From Marinobacter aromaticivorans (GTDB lineage Bacteria; Pseudomonadota; Gammaproteobacteria; Pseudomonadales; Oleiphilaceae): a stretch of 64,000 nucleotides of DNA. Below the pieces are notes generated by a model. That model was not told the DNA's origin, ran no database searches, and was given only the letters and a program-made list of their open reading frames with translations. The stretch spans positions 248,001 to 312,000 of the forward strand of contig NZ_NIHD01000002.1 in assembly GCF_002806975.1 (NCBI RefSeq). The letters run 5' to 3'. The position numbers were made by a program, and so were the translations under genes. This document shows, in pieces, positions 1 to 7,960 of this stretch. Positions within the stretch are counted from its first letter, which is position 1. The number at the start of each line of letters is the position of its first letter.

Positions 1-611
1 TCTCCGGGCTGATGGGTCGCATGCCCTCCCGGGTGGGTTACCAGCCCACGCTGGCCACTGAACTGGCCACGCTGCAGGAGCGCATCACCTCTACCCGTAA
101 CGGCGCCATCACCTCCATTCAGGCGGTTTACGTGCCGGCGGATGATTTTACCGATCCGGCAGCGGCGCACATTTTCTCGCACCTTTCTGCCTCGGTGGTG
201 CTGTCACGCAAACGCGCCAGTGAAGGACTCTACCCGGCTGTGGACCCCCTTGGCTCCGCCTCCGTTATGCTGACGCCCGCCATTGTTGGCCAGCGCCATT
301 ACGACATTGCCCGGGCAGTAAGGCGCACCCTGGCCGAGTACGAAGACCTGCGCGACATCATTGCCATGCTGGGTATGGAAGAACTCTCAGCCGCAGACCG
401 GGCCACGGTAGCGCGGGCGCGGCGGCTTGAACGCTTTCTTACACAACCGTTTTTCACCGTTGGCGCCCTGACCGGCGACAGCGGCAGGCGCGTATCCATC
501 AAAGACACCCTGAACGGCTGCGAAACCATCCTGAACCAGACCGAATTTCATGATAACGAAACCGACTACTACATGATCGGCTCCCTGAAGGATCTGGAGA
601 CCAAATCATGA
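1..611 (+). CDS. atpD: N-ATPase F1 subunit beta, C-terminal part
   Basis: This is the C-terminal ~200 residues of the catalytic beta subunit of an F-type ATPase; the gene starts left of the window. The open frame runs from base 3. Family features are the stretch [20 protein letters not shown], the switch-region motif with [15 protein letters not shown], and a C-terminal helical domain with the DELSEED-like loop reading [16 protein letters not shown]. It forms the alpha3-beta3 catalytic head that couples ATP turnover to ion transport. Its stop overlaps the atpC start (ATGA, 608-611), so the two are translationally coupled. Placing beta first in the operon, before epsilon, is the N-ATPase order (atpD-C-Q-R-B-E-F-A-G), not the ordinary atpIBEFHAGDC order. 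The assignment to beta is certain; the N-type comes from the operon that follows. Confidence 0.96.
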   Translation, partial: SGLMGRMPSRVGYQPTLATELATLQERITSTRNGAITSIQAVYVPADDFTDPAAAHIFSHLSASVVLSRKRASEGLYPAVDPLGSASVMLTPAIVGQRHYDIARAVRRTLAEYEDLRDIIAMLGMEELSAADRATVARARRLERFLTQPFFTVGALTGDSGRRVSIKDTLNGCETILNQTEFHDNETDYYMIGSLKDLETKS

Positions 612-1018
612 GCCTTGCCGAATCCATGCAGGTAACGCTGCGACTGCCCACCCGAACGCTGTTCGAAGGCCGTGTGCAGCGGCTGTTTGCCACCGCACAA
701 AACGGGGCTTTCGGCATGCTGCCAAACCATACGGATTTCGTTACTGCCGTGGTGCCCTCGGTATTGATTCTCACCTCAACCGATGGCACCGAGATGTTTT
801 TTGGCATTGATGAGGGCGTGCTGATGAAAAAAGGCCACCGGGTAGACATTGCCATACGCCGCGGCGTTCAGGGCAAGGATCTTGAATCCCTGCACGAAAC
901 CATACAGGCCACGTTTATCGAAGTGGACGAAGAAGAACGGGTGGCGCGTTCAGCCCTGTCCCGGCTGGAAGCGGGCATAGTGCGGCGCTTTGGCGACCTT
1001 CGGAAACCCACGGTATGA
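608..1018 (+). CDS. atpC: N-ATPase F1 subunit epsilon
   Basis: This 136-residue protein is the epsilon subunit of the F1 sector, the central-stalk component that contacts the c ring and can inhibit hydrolysis. The N-terminal beta-sandwich carries the family signature: [20 protein letters not shown] followed by [16 protein letters not shown] at about residues 10-45. The C-terminal helical part (about residues 90-136) is charged and lies where the usual epsilon hairpin is. The start overlaps the atpD stop by four bases and its stop overlaps atpQ (1015-1018). Because the protein follows beta, as in both F- and N-type operons, the N-type call again depends on the next genes. Confidence 0.94.
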   Translation: MSLAESMQVTLRLPTRTLFEGRVQRLFATAQNGAFGMLPNHTDFVTAVVPSVLILTSTDGTEMFFGIDEGVLMKKGHRVDIAIRRGVQGKDLESLHETIQATFIEVDEEERVARSALSRLEAGIVRRFGDLRKPTV

Positions 1019-1317
1019 GCAGCAAAGACGATCGCTCGGCAGAAGACATACGGCGCAGTGCCGAACGCATGAAGCGCGCACGCGAAGAGCCAGGGATAAG
1101 CCCTCTGCGCGGGCTGGGTGCGTTCGGGATCATCGGCTGGTCGATCGCGGTGCCCACAGTGGGTGGCGCCTTCCTGGGATTATGGCTGAACAAAGTGGCA
1201 CCCCAGAACTTTTCATGGCCCATTGCACTGATCCTGGGTGGCGTGGTTGTTGGCGGCATTATTGCCTGGGGCTGGATCGAAAAAGAAGGGCCGGATCACA
1301 AGGGAGACAAACGGTGA
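1015..1317 (+). CDS. atpQ: N-ATPase accessory membrane subunit AtpQ
   Basis: This 100-residue protein has a charged, soluble N-terminus ([20 protein letters not shown]) followed by two predicted membrane helices (about residues 42-62 and 70-92), the hairpin typical of the AtpI/AtpQ family. AtpQ is diagnostic of N-ATPase operons, where it lies between epsilon and AtpR; a role in c-ring assembly or ion delivery has been proposed for such proteins but not proven here. Its ATG overlaps the atpC stop, and its TGA overlaps the GTG of atpR. The identity comes from size, topology and position more than from a strong motif. Confidence 0.85.
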   Translation: MSSKDDRSAEDIRRSAERMKRAREEPGISPLRGLGAFGIIGWSIAVPTVGGAFLGLWLNKVAPQNFSWPIALILGGVVVGGIIAWGWIEKEGPDHKGDKR

Positions 1318-1628
1318 TAACGGTAGACTGGCAAGCGGTACTGCTGGGGTTTTCTGTTGGTTTACCCCTCAGTGCACTGTTCTTCATAGGGCTGGCGTGG
1401 GGTATGCGCCGCGCCCTGGGCTCTGACCGGCCCGGGCTCTGGCTGATGGCAAGTTCGTTCTGCCGGATTGCAGTGCTGCTTGGCCTTGGCGTTCTGGTAA
1501 CCGCTTACGCCGGCAGCAACTGGGCCATAGCCGGCTACACACTGGCGTTTTTCATGGCGCGCATTGTAGCCGTGCTCTGGGCCAGGGTTGGCAAGGCACA
1601 CACAACGGCCACACAGGAGGGCGCGTAA
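1314..1628 (+). CDS. atpR: N-ATPase accessory membrane subunit AtpR
   Basis: This 104-residue, very hydrophobic protein has three likely membrane segments (about residues 7-28, 42-62 and 70-90). I start it at the GTG at 1314, which overlaps the atpQ stop (GTGA); no ATG gives a sensible start in this frame and the coupling matches the other junctions of the operon. AtpR is found only in N-ATPase operons. Its membrane arginines (WGMRRALG, SFCRIAVL) are of the kind suggested to interact with the c-subunit carboxylates, but that is inference from the family. It overlaps atpB by one base (TAATG at 1626-1630). Confidence 0.85.
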   Translation: MITVDWQAVLLGFSVGLPLSALFFIGLAWGMRRALGSDRPGLWLMASSFCRIAVLLGLGVLVTAYAGSNWAIAGYTLAFFMARIVAVLWARVGKAHTTATQEGA

Positions 1629-2326
1629 TGCAGCTTACCCCCGATGACATTGTTGTTTTCACACTGGCAGGCTGGAAGGTTAACGCCACCATCGTCAACA
1701 CCTGGATTGTAATGGCGCTGCTGGTGGGAATTTCCATGCTGATCACCCGCAATCTGCGCCCAGATGTACCACCCAACCGCTGGCGCACAACACTGGAAGT
1801 GATCGTGAAATTGATTCAGGGCCAGATTGAAGAAGTCACCCGCAACTCGGCGCGCCACGTCATGTACTTTGCCGGTACCCTGTTCCTGTTCATCGCCTTG
1901 TCGAACCTGATGCTGGTGATACCCGGGTTTTCGCCGCCCACATCGTCGCTATCCACCACGGCGGCACTGGCCTTGTCTGTGCTGGTTGCGGTGCCGGTTT
2001 TCGGCATAGCCAGCGGCGGCGTCGGGCACTACCTCAAAACCTTTATCGAACCCTCGATCATCATGTTGCCTTTCAACATTATCGGTGAGTTCTCCCGGGG
2101 CATTTCACTGGCCATCCGCCTTTACGGCAACGTGATGAGTGGCGCCGTCATTGCGGCCATCCTGCTGACGGTCGCGCCGTTTTTCTTCCCGGTGATCATG
2201 GACATGCTCGGCTTGTTAACCGGCATGATCCAGGCCTACATATTCGCCATTCTTGCCACCGTCTATATTTCATCTGCCACCGCAGAGCCAGACCATCCAG
2301 CGCTCAAGAAAGAGGATAAATCATGA
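1628..2326 (+). CDS. atpB: N-ATPase Fo subunit a
   Basis: This 232-residue polytopic protein is the stator subunit a of Fo, which supplies the ion half-channels against the c ring. The essential arginine sits in SLAIRLYGNVMSG (Arg164), and the following helices (about residues 166-222) are the conserved C-terminal ion-channel half. An early motif, PDVPPNRWRTTLE, followed by a long amphipathic stretch fits the N-terminal part of the family. The start overlaps the atpR stop (TAATG) and its stop overlaps atpE (ATGA, 2323-2326). It is somewhat shorter than typical proton-type a subunits, as is usual for N-ATPases. Confidence 0.94.
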   Translation: MQLTPDDIVVFTLAGWKVNATIVNTWIVMALLVGISMLITRNLRPDVPPNRWRTTLEVIVKLIQGQIEEVTRNSARHVMYFAGTLFLFIALSNLMLVIPGFSPPTSSLSTTAALALSVLVAVPVFGIASGGVGHYLKTFIEPSIIMLPFNIIGEFSRGISLAIRLYGNVMSGAVIAAILLTVAPFFFPVIMDMLGLLTGMIQAYIFAILATVYISSATAEPDHPALKKEDKS

Positions 2327-2601
2327 CCGATCTTGCCATTATTGCGGCCATTTCCATATTTACCGCCGGCCTGACCATCGCCATCGGGGCCATCGGCCCG
2401 GCACTGGGCGAAGGCCGGGCCGCCGCAGCGGCGATTGCCGCGATCGCACAGCAACCGGATGCAGCGCCAACCCTGTCACGAACCCTGTTTGTGAGCCTGG
2501 CGATGATTGAATCCACCGCTATTTACTGCTTCGTGGTGGCGATGATTCTGATTTTCGCCAACCCGTTCTGGGATGCCATGCAGGTTGCCGCAGGAGGCTA
2601 G
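2323..2601 (+). CDS. atpE: N-ATPase Fo subunit c with Na+-binding residues
   Basis: This 92-residue two-helix proteolipid forms the rotor ring. Helix 1 contains the glycine-rich GAIGPALGEG; helix 2 carries the ion carboxylate in AMIESTAIYCF. By comparison with the Na+-translocating c subunit of Ilyobacter tartaricus (Gln32, Glu65, Ser66, Thr67, Tyr70), this protein has Glu30, Glu63, Ser64, Thr65 and Tyr68. The full Na+ set is present, with Glu replacing Gln in helix 1, as reported for N-ATPases. Na+ transport is therefore strongly suggested, though not proven. The ATG overlaps the atpB stop; 8 bases separate its stop from atpF. Confidence 0.95.
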   Translation: MTDLAIIAAISIFTAGLTIAIGAIGPALGEGRAAAAAIAAIAQQPDAAPTLSRTLFVSLAMIESTAIYCFVVAMILIFANPFWDAMQVAAGG

Positions 2602-2609
2602 AGCCGATC

Positions 2610-3380
2610 ATGTCCATTGACTGGGTTACCGTTATTGCGCAGGTCGCCAACTTCCTGGTGCTGGTGTGGCTGCTGAAGCGCTTTCTCTACCGCCCCATCC
2701 TTGACGGCATTGATGCCCGTGAGGCGGAAATAACCCGCCGCATGGCCGAAGCCGGGGAGGCCGAGAAAAAAGCCCAGGCCGCCGAAGCGGAATTTCGCCA
2801 GCAGAAAAAACAGCTGTTGTCTGACCAGGATGCCGTGGTCAAGCAGGCGTTAAGGGAATCGGAAGACCAGCGTGACAGCATTCTGGCCGAGGCCCGTGCC
2901 AGGCTGGAGCAGGAACAGCAAGACTGGCACAAACACCTTGAGCGTGAGCGCCAGAAGTTCACCGCGCAACTGCAGCGGGCCGGCGAAGAAACCCTGCTGG
3001 AGCTCACGCGCAAAGCCCTGCGGGATCTCGCGGATGAATCCCTGGAAGAGGCCATCGTTCGCCACGTCAGCGCGCGCTTGCGGCCGATTGCCAGCGAGCT
3101 TTCCGATGCAGCGGGGGCCAGCAGGGAAGCGATAGCAACCACCCGAGATCCCCTGCCCGAAGCAGCTCAGGCGCTGATGCAGGCCGACATAAAAGATATG
3201 CTGCCTGACATTAGCCTGCGCTTTGAAACCGACCCAGAACAGGCGCCGGGGCTGGTTCTGCGGGTTGGCGGCGCCCAGGTGGCCTGGACTGTAGACAGCT
3301 ACACTGAAGAATTCGATGCGCTGTTAAGCGAGCGCATGGCGGCCGGTGCATCCGGGCGGGTTCAGCCCGCTGGTACATAA
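2610..3380 (+). CDS. atpF: N-ATPase Fo subunit b, long form
   Basis: This protein forms the peripheral stalk. It has an N-terminal membrane helix (about residues 6-26, WVTVIAQVANFLVLVWLL), a long charged coiled coil (about 30-150) and a further globular tail. At 256 residues it is about 100 longer than ordinary b subunits. The tail (about 160-250, ending near PGLVLRVGGAQVAWTVDS and YTEEFDALLSE) looks like the C-terminal connecting region of delta-type subunits. Because no separate delta gene (atpH) is present, I infer that the extension takes over that contact; this is a known feature of N-ATPase operons. A GAGG-containing Shine-Dalgarno site overlaps the atpE end upstream of the ATG at 2610. 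Confidence 0.92.
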   Translation: MSIDWVTVIAQVANFLVLVWLLKRFLYRPILDGIDAREAEITRRMAEAGEAEKKAQAAEAEFRQQKKQLLSDQDAVVKQALRESEDQRDSILAEARARLEQEQQDWHKHLERERQKFTAQLQRAGEETLLELTRKALRDLADESLEEAIVRHVSARLRPIASELSDAAGASREAIATTRDPLPEAAQALMQADIKDMLPDISLRFETDPEQAPGLVLRVGGAQVAWTVDSYTEEFDALLSERMAAGASGRVQPAGT

Positions 3381-3416
3381 ACCCGGTTGTGCATACATAA
3401 GGATAGATAAAAGGCT

Positions 3417-5009
3417 ATGGCCGACACAGATCACAGGGCTCCGGAAAAGCATTCAGAACTTCACTCCGCCCAGCAGTTCGAGGCATGGCAGGAATCCCTG
3501 CTGGCAACGCCCGCCCCTGCTCCGGTAATAACCGAAGTCGGCAGGGTAACCGAAGTGGGCGACGGTGTGGCGGTGGTGACCGGTCTCGCCCGTGCCCTGG
3601 CGGATGAATTGCTGGTATTCCAGAGCGGTGTGCGTGGCATAGTGCTGGATCTGGAACCTGGCAGGCTCGGGGTGATTCTGCTCGGACCCTCGGAGCTTAT
3701 TTCCCTGGGCGAAGATGTGCGCCGCACCCGCAAGGTGGTGAGCGTGCCCGTTGGCCCGGGTTTGCTCGGGCGCGTGGTGGATGCCATGGGCCGCCCGAGA
3801 GACGGCCTGGGGGAAATCGCCGCGGTGGCAGAAACCCCCATTGAAGCAGAAGCACCGGGTGTTCTCAGCCGCTCAGCCATTTTCCGGCCCCTGGCTACCG
3901 GCCTCAAGGCCATCGACGCCGCCGTACCCGTGGGTCTGGGCCAACGGGAGCTGATTATCGGTGACCGGCAAACCGGCAAAACCTCCATCGCCATAGATAC
4001 CATGCTCAATCAGGCACGATCAGACGTGACCTGTATCTATTGCGCCATTGGCCAGCGTGGTGATGCCGTCTCGCGAGTTATCGATGCCCTGAAAAAAGGC
4101 GACATGCTGGCCCGCAGCATTGTTATGTCGGCGGGTGACGAAGAAACTCCGGGGCTGGCCTACATTGCGCCTTATGCCGCTATGGCCATGGCAGAGTATT
4201 TTTCCGATCAGGGCCAGGATGTGCTGGTAATTTTTGACGATCTTACCCACCACGCCCGCTCTTACCGGGAATTGTCGCTGCTGTTGCGCCGCCCGCCGGG
4301 GCGGGAAGCCTTTCCCGGGGATATTTTCTACGTGCACGCCCGCCTGCTGGAGCGGGCCGGCCAGTTTACCCGGGAAGCCGGTGGCGGTTCGATTACCGCC
4401 CTGCCGGTGGTGGAAACCCAGGCGGAGAACCTGTCGGCCTATATCCCCACCAACCTGATTTCCATTACCGACGGGCAAATCTACCTGTCACCAAGGCTGG
4501 TACGCCGGAACCAGTTCCCCGCCGTTGATCTGGGCCTGTCGGTTTCCCGGGTGGGCGGCAAAGCCCAAAGCCGCACTCTGCGGGAAGTGGCCGGCAACCT
4601 GCGGGTTACCCTGTCGCAGTTCGAAGAACTGGAAGACTTCGCCCGCTTCGGCACGCGGCTGGACGACACCACCCGCGCCCGGCTCACCCGTGGTGCCGCT
4701 GTTCGCAACGCCCTGCGCCAGGCCGAGCGCGACCCCATGCCCGCCGCCGAGCAACTGGCGGTTCTGATTTCTGCAATGGAAGGCCTTTTCGATGCCTTCC
4801 CTGAAGATCAGCTCAGCAATGCCATGGCCCGCATCCGTGCCGAGGCGCAGAAGCATTTCCAGTTCATTGACGAGCGCATCAGCGAAAACAAAGGGTTGAG
4901 CGAGGAAGACCGCGAACGGATTATCACAACCGCGCGTAAGGCGCTGGCCGGGAACCGGACAGACCAGACAACCCGTGCAGACGAGAGCAGCCATGGCCCA
5001 GACGCTTGA
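3417..5009 (+). CDS. atpA: N-ATPase F1 subunit alpha
   Basis: This 530-residue protein is the alpha subunit of the catalytic head. Features are the N-terminal beta barrel ([20 protein letters not shown]), the Walker A loop GDRQTGKT at residues 182-189, the Walker B strand [12 protein letters not shown], and the family signature near [17 protein letters not shown]. Nucleotides bound to alpha are normally not hydrolysed. The first ~30 residues are polar and carry no membrane anchor. It is separated from atpF by 36 bases, the widest gap in the operon, and it overlaps atpG by 17 bases. Full length and intact. Confidence 0.96.
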   Translation: MADTDHRAPEKHSELHSAQQFEAWQESLLATPAPAPVITEVGRVTEVGDGVAVVTGLARALADELLVFQSGVRGIVLDLEPGRLGVILLGPSELISLGEDVRRTRKVVSVPVGPGLLGRVVDAMGRPRDGLGEIAAVAETPIEAEAPGVLSRSAIFRPLATGLKAIDAAVPVGLGQRELIIGDRQTGKTSIAIDTMLNQARSDVTCIYCAIGQRGDAVSRVIDALKKGDMLARSIVMSAGDEETPGLAYIAPYAAMAMAEYFSDQGQDVLVIFDDLTHHARSYRELSLLLRRPPGREAFPGDIFYVHARLLERAGQFTREAGGGSITALPVVETQAENLSAYIPTNLISITDGQIYLSPRLVRRNQFPAVDLGLSVSRVGGKAQSRTLREVAGNLRVTLSQFEELEDFARFGTRLDDTTRARLTRGAAVRNALRQAERDPMPAAEQLAVLISAMEGLFDAFPEDQLSNAMARIRAEAQKHFQFIDERISENKGLSEEDRERIITTARKALAGNRTDQTTRADESSHGPDA

Positions 5010-5910
5010 AACGCTCACCCGGCACAGTGCTACCCTCACCAGTATTCGCGGCATCGTTCACACCATGAAAACCCTGTCGGCGATTAACGCGGCACCCTAT
5101 GAGCACGCGGCCCGCTCAATCGAGGCCTATCACCAGACCATACTCCAGGGCTTTGCGGCCTTCGCTTTCCGAACCGGCGGTATCAGGCTGCGCCAGGACG
5201 ATGCTCTGGAGCATCTGGTGATCGTATTCGGCTCCGACCATGGCCTCTGTGGTAACTACAATGAAGTGCTCGCCGAAGTGGTGCAGCAACACTGTGGCAG
5301 CCAAACCTTCAGCAAGCAGCGCCTGCTTTGCATCGGCGCGCAAATGAACGATGCCCTGGATGATCAGGGCCTGGCGCCGGAAGTGGTTCTCCTGCCACCG
5401 GCCTCTGCAGAGGGAATCGGCCGTCTCGCCGGCGATATTGTTACCCGTATCGATCGTTTCAGCCGGGGCCAGCCGCTGCATCATCTGGCCGTCACCCTGG
5501 CGTTTACCCAGCGCGGGGAGCACGGCATGCGGGAGCCGACAATACAGAGCCTTCTTCCGCTATCGCCTTCTCTGCTGCAGCCTGAAAAACAATGGAATTC
5601 ACGCTCGCTTCCGGATTACACCATGGAGGCGGACGCGCTGCTGTCCTCCCTGATTCGCAGCCACATCTTCGCCAGTGTGTTTCGTGCCTCCGCAGAAGCC
5701 ATGGTGACCGAAAACTCCGCCCGGCTGGCCCTGATGCAGCAGGCAGAGCAGTCGGTGGATGAGCGCATTGAGGCGGTAGAAGGGGAGCTGCGCTCGGTGC
5801 GGCAAACGGAAATTACCAACGAACTGATGGATGTGATTATTGGTTTTGAAGCATTGAAGAAAAAAAAGAAACCGCAGCCTCTCGACTGCGGTTCAAAAAA
5901 CTCTCTATAA
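4993..5910 (+). CDS. atpG: N-ATPase F1 subunit gamma
   Basis: This is the central-stalk gamma subunit, about 305 residues. The N-terminal helix has the family pattern [20 protein letters not shown], and the C-terminal helix reads [20 protein letters not shown]. The middle domain contains [14 protein letters not shown], the Rossmann-like conserved segment. I choose ATG 4993; a GTG at 4975 in the same frame would add six residues but has no better ribosome site. The start lies inside atpA. The last codons (K5, then [12 protein letters not shown]) are encoded by the A-tract and stem-loop that terminate the facing operon, so the C-terminus is an unusual lysine-rich tail. It closes the N-ATPase operon. 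Confidence 0.93.
   Translation: MAQTLETLTRHSATLTSIRGIVHTMKTLSAINAAPYEHAARSIEAYHQTILQGFAAFAFRTGGIRLRQDDALEHLVIVFGSDHGLCGNYNEVLAEVVQQHCGSQTFSKQRLLCIGAQMNDALDDQGLAPEVVLLPPASAEGIGRLAGDIVTRIDRFSRGQPLHHLAVTLAFTQRGEHGMREPTIQSLLPLSPSLLQPEKQWNSRSLPDYTMEADALLSSLIRSHIFASVFRASAEAMVTENSARLALMQQAEQSVDERIEAVEGELRSVRQTEITNELMDVIIGFEALKKKKKPQPLDCGSKNSL
5861..5893 (-). terminator. Intrinsic terminator of the lipoprotein operon, inside atpG
   Basis: A perfect 8-bp stem (5870-5877 with 5886-5893, arms AACCGCAG and CTGCGGTT) and an 8-base loop are followed on the minus strand by a U-rich tract (complement of the A-run at 5858-5871). It lies about 37 bases past the stop of the minus-strand gene ending at 5930, so it terminates that operon. 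On the plus strand the bases after the stem are not T-rich, so I do not see it as an efficient atpG terminator. Confidence 0.75.
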
Positions 5911-5929
5911 AGAATATCTGATTGCGCCC

Positions 5930-6913
5930 TCAGTTCAGCCCGAGCGTTGAATCCATATTGCAGCCAAGGAACGAGCAACTATGATCGATGCGCACTTCAT
6001 CGCCGATGCGGACCCTGGAGATCACCTCATCGTCCACAACCACAAAAGCACCACTTCGAACAACGGGGTCGCCAATTTTCCCTTCACCAACAGGATAGCG
6101 ATCGCCATCTTCCGTTACATTAATCAGGCGAACGCTGCGACCAGGCTTTGCACCCAGATCTGACGTCAGAGATGTTTTCAATACATATTTGCCTTCAGAT
6201 GTTTCATAGCCGTCCAGAACGTATCCAGTGGGAGCGAAAAAGGCCTTCAGTTCTTCCTGAACTTCATAAACCGAATCTATAGCTGCCGCGCGGACCAGGT
6301 TGCCACCATTAGCGGTGCAGTTTGAATTACGCGTTTCTTCGGAGGCACTGTCACTGCCCAGGCCACGGAACGACTTGACGCGATTTAACTGCGGAACAGT
6401 GTAAACGTCTATACTGATTTCAACTTTGCTTGAGTAGTTACATTTGGGCGGGGTAGTGTGCCGCTTGCCTTTATTATCAACCCAGCTACTGGCCTCGCTG
6501 AAGCTTGAACCAAAGCTTGCCTGTGTCACCGTGGTTTTAATCGCGTAGTCTGCAACCGGTGCACCTTTATAGGCCCCTGCACCACCCATTTCCGCTCGGA
6601 GCACTTCATCTTTCAGCTCTGCCGCCAGGCTACGATCAACCATTTCTGCACCGGCGTCGTTAAGGTAACCGTCAATTGCGAAACGAATCGGTTCCCCTGC
6701 CTGAGCATTGTCAGCGGTTACTGCTTTCGATGTGTCGACATCAAAAATAACGACCTTACTGACATCGGCACCGCGCGGTGAAGGATTTGATGCAGAAACA
6801 GGCAACTGCATTACATTCGTCAGATGCTCTGGCGAAACCTTTGGTGTTGTAGAGCAGCCCGCAGCCAACAAACCAGCTATAACCGCACCCAGCGCCAGGG
6901 TATTTCTCATCAT
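5930..6913 (-). CDS. Putative outer-membrane lipoprotein, possibly CsgG/LpoB-like
   Basis: This protein of 327 residues starts at ATG 6913, chosen because AGGAG lies 8 bases upstream; an ATG 36 bases further up would put a charged leader before the signal peptide. The signal peptide ends in the lipobox LLAAGC, so it is a lipoprotein. After a low-complexity linker the body has an alternating strand/helix pattern (from VSKVVIFDVD on), as in the CsgG/LpoB/TolB-N type of periplasmic domain, and a beta-rich tail ending with VISRVRIGDEVRID. I do not recognise a named family with confidence; a distant likeness to FlgT-type tails is possible. It is the last gene of a six-gene operon and is followed by a terminator. 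Cysteines near the middle and the C-terminus might form disulfides. Confidence 0.75.
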   Translation of the reverse strand: MMRNTLALGAVIAGLLAAGCSTTPKVSPEHLTNVMQLPVSASNPSPRGADVSKVVIFDVDTSKAVTADNAQAGEPIRFAIDGYLNDAGAEMVDRSLAAELKDEVLRAEMGGAGAYKGAPVADYAIKTTVTQASFGSSFSEASSWVDNKGKRHTTPPKCNYSSKVEISIDVYTVPQLNRVKSFRGLGSDSASEETRNSNCTANGGNLVRAAAIDSVYEVQEELKAFFAPTGYVLDGYETSEGKYVLKTSLTSDLGAKPGRSVRLINVTEDGDRYPVGEGKIGDPVVRSGAFVVVDDEVISRVRIGDEVRIDHSCSFLGCNMDSTLGLN

Positions 6914-6960
6914 GGAACTAACTCCTTTATTATCGATAGTTTTAAGCACAGGCCCTGTGT

Positions 6961-7959
6961 TCAGGGCTCTTTATGCATATTCAGAGCTCGCCAAAGGCCT
7001 TGCTCATGAATTTCATCGGCAATTAATCGGTTTGTTGTTTTCAATGCCATATCAAAGTCGGTCAGCGAACTGGCAGCCGCTTGGTAACGGGCAGATGAGA
7101 TCTCACTGCCCTTGTCATCATTAAGCGCTATCTTTGCTTTCAGCTGAACGTGGTACTCATCGAATATTTCCCGACTGGACGTATCGCCTCTTACCGCTAT
7201 CGCGCCATCATAATGCTGGCCCGGGCCGGCAACCTCCGCACGCAACCCCAACTCGAGCAACATTGTTAAAAGTTTTTCGCCAACATCCGAAGTGAAAGGA
7301 TCCCAAGTAACGGCCAGCGTCAGTGACTGCTGCAGGCGATCTCCCTCATCCAGCAATGACTGGTATCGAGACAAAGCCGCCTGCCTCAGGCCACTATCCT
7401 GTCCGGCTGATTGCGCCAGCAGGATCTTATCGACAGCCTCTGAAATCAGGGGCCGGGCAAGGGTAAGGCGATACAGATATTTCAGGCGGGTACTGCCTTC
7501 CACGTCAGCAAGACGGGCTTCAATTTCCCGGCCCAAGCGGTCAACATCCTCAAGCATGGAGTCAACCAGGGTCTGACGGTCAACTGACAGCAACACGAAC
7601 AATCGATTGCCTGCCTGGGCGCTGTTGACGGTCCGAAACTCTGTCAGTTTTAGCGATTCCGTGGTGGTGCGAACACGGTTTCGGGTTTTTGAGGTCTCCT
7701 GGCCATCCGCCAGCACTGTCTCCGTTTGAACATCGGAAGTAACGTGGGTTTCCAGCTTCCCTGCGATCACTGCCAGCGCGTCGTCGCGGGCTCCGCGTAA
7801 GGCAATCCCTTCACCAACTCCGTAAATTGTTGACGAGGTATCTACTGGCGGGCTGAGCACCCATTCCGGCAAAGCACCCGGGCCGCCTTTGCTCGCGCAC
7901 CCACCCAAAACAAGGCTGACAAACGAAATAATCAGCAGTACAGGGTTCTGAACACGCAT
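6961..7959 (-). CDS. LPP20-family lipoprotein
   Basis: The start is ATG 7959, one base past the stop of the upstream transglycosylase gene; a further-upstream ATG (7986) would add nine polar residues inside that gene. The signal peptide ends in the lipobox LVLGGC. The mature N-terminus has the LPP20 pattern (LPEWVLSPPVDTSSTIYGVG, then a regular helix ALRGARDDALAVIAGKLETH), followed by a second domain of about 150 residues that I cannot assign. LPP20-type lipoproteins are envelope proteins of mostly unknown function; some (FlgP) support outer-membrane parts of flagella. A 47-base gap separates it from the last gene of the operon. Acting together with the adjacent MltC homologue is inference from operon position. 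Confidence 0.8.
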   Translation of the reverse strand: MRVQNPVLLIISFVSLVLGGCASKGGPGALPEWVLSPPVDTSSTIYGVGEGIALRGARDDALAVIAGKLETHVTSDVQTETVLADGQETSKTRNRVRTTTESLKLTEFRTVNSAQAGNRLFVLLSVDRQTLVDSMLEDVDRLGREIEARLADVEGSTRLKYLYRLTLARPLISEAVDKILLAQSAGQDSGLRQAALSRYQSLLDEGDRLQQSLTLAVTWDPFTSDVGEKLLTMLLELGLRAEVAGPGQHYDGAIAVRGDTSSREIFDEYHVQLKAKIALNDDKGSEISSARYQAAASSLTDFDMALKTTNRLIADEIHEQGLWRALNMHKEP

Positions 7960-7960
7960 C

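Noticed and set aside
2687..3142. Long open frame antisense to atpF (minus strand)
   Set aside because: It lies wholly inside an intact ATPase gene, has serine/arginine-rich composition typical of antisense reading of a charged coiled coil, and no ribosome site.
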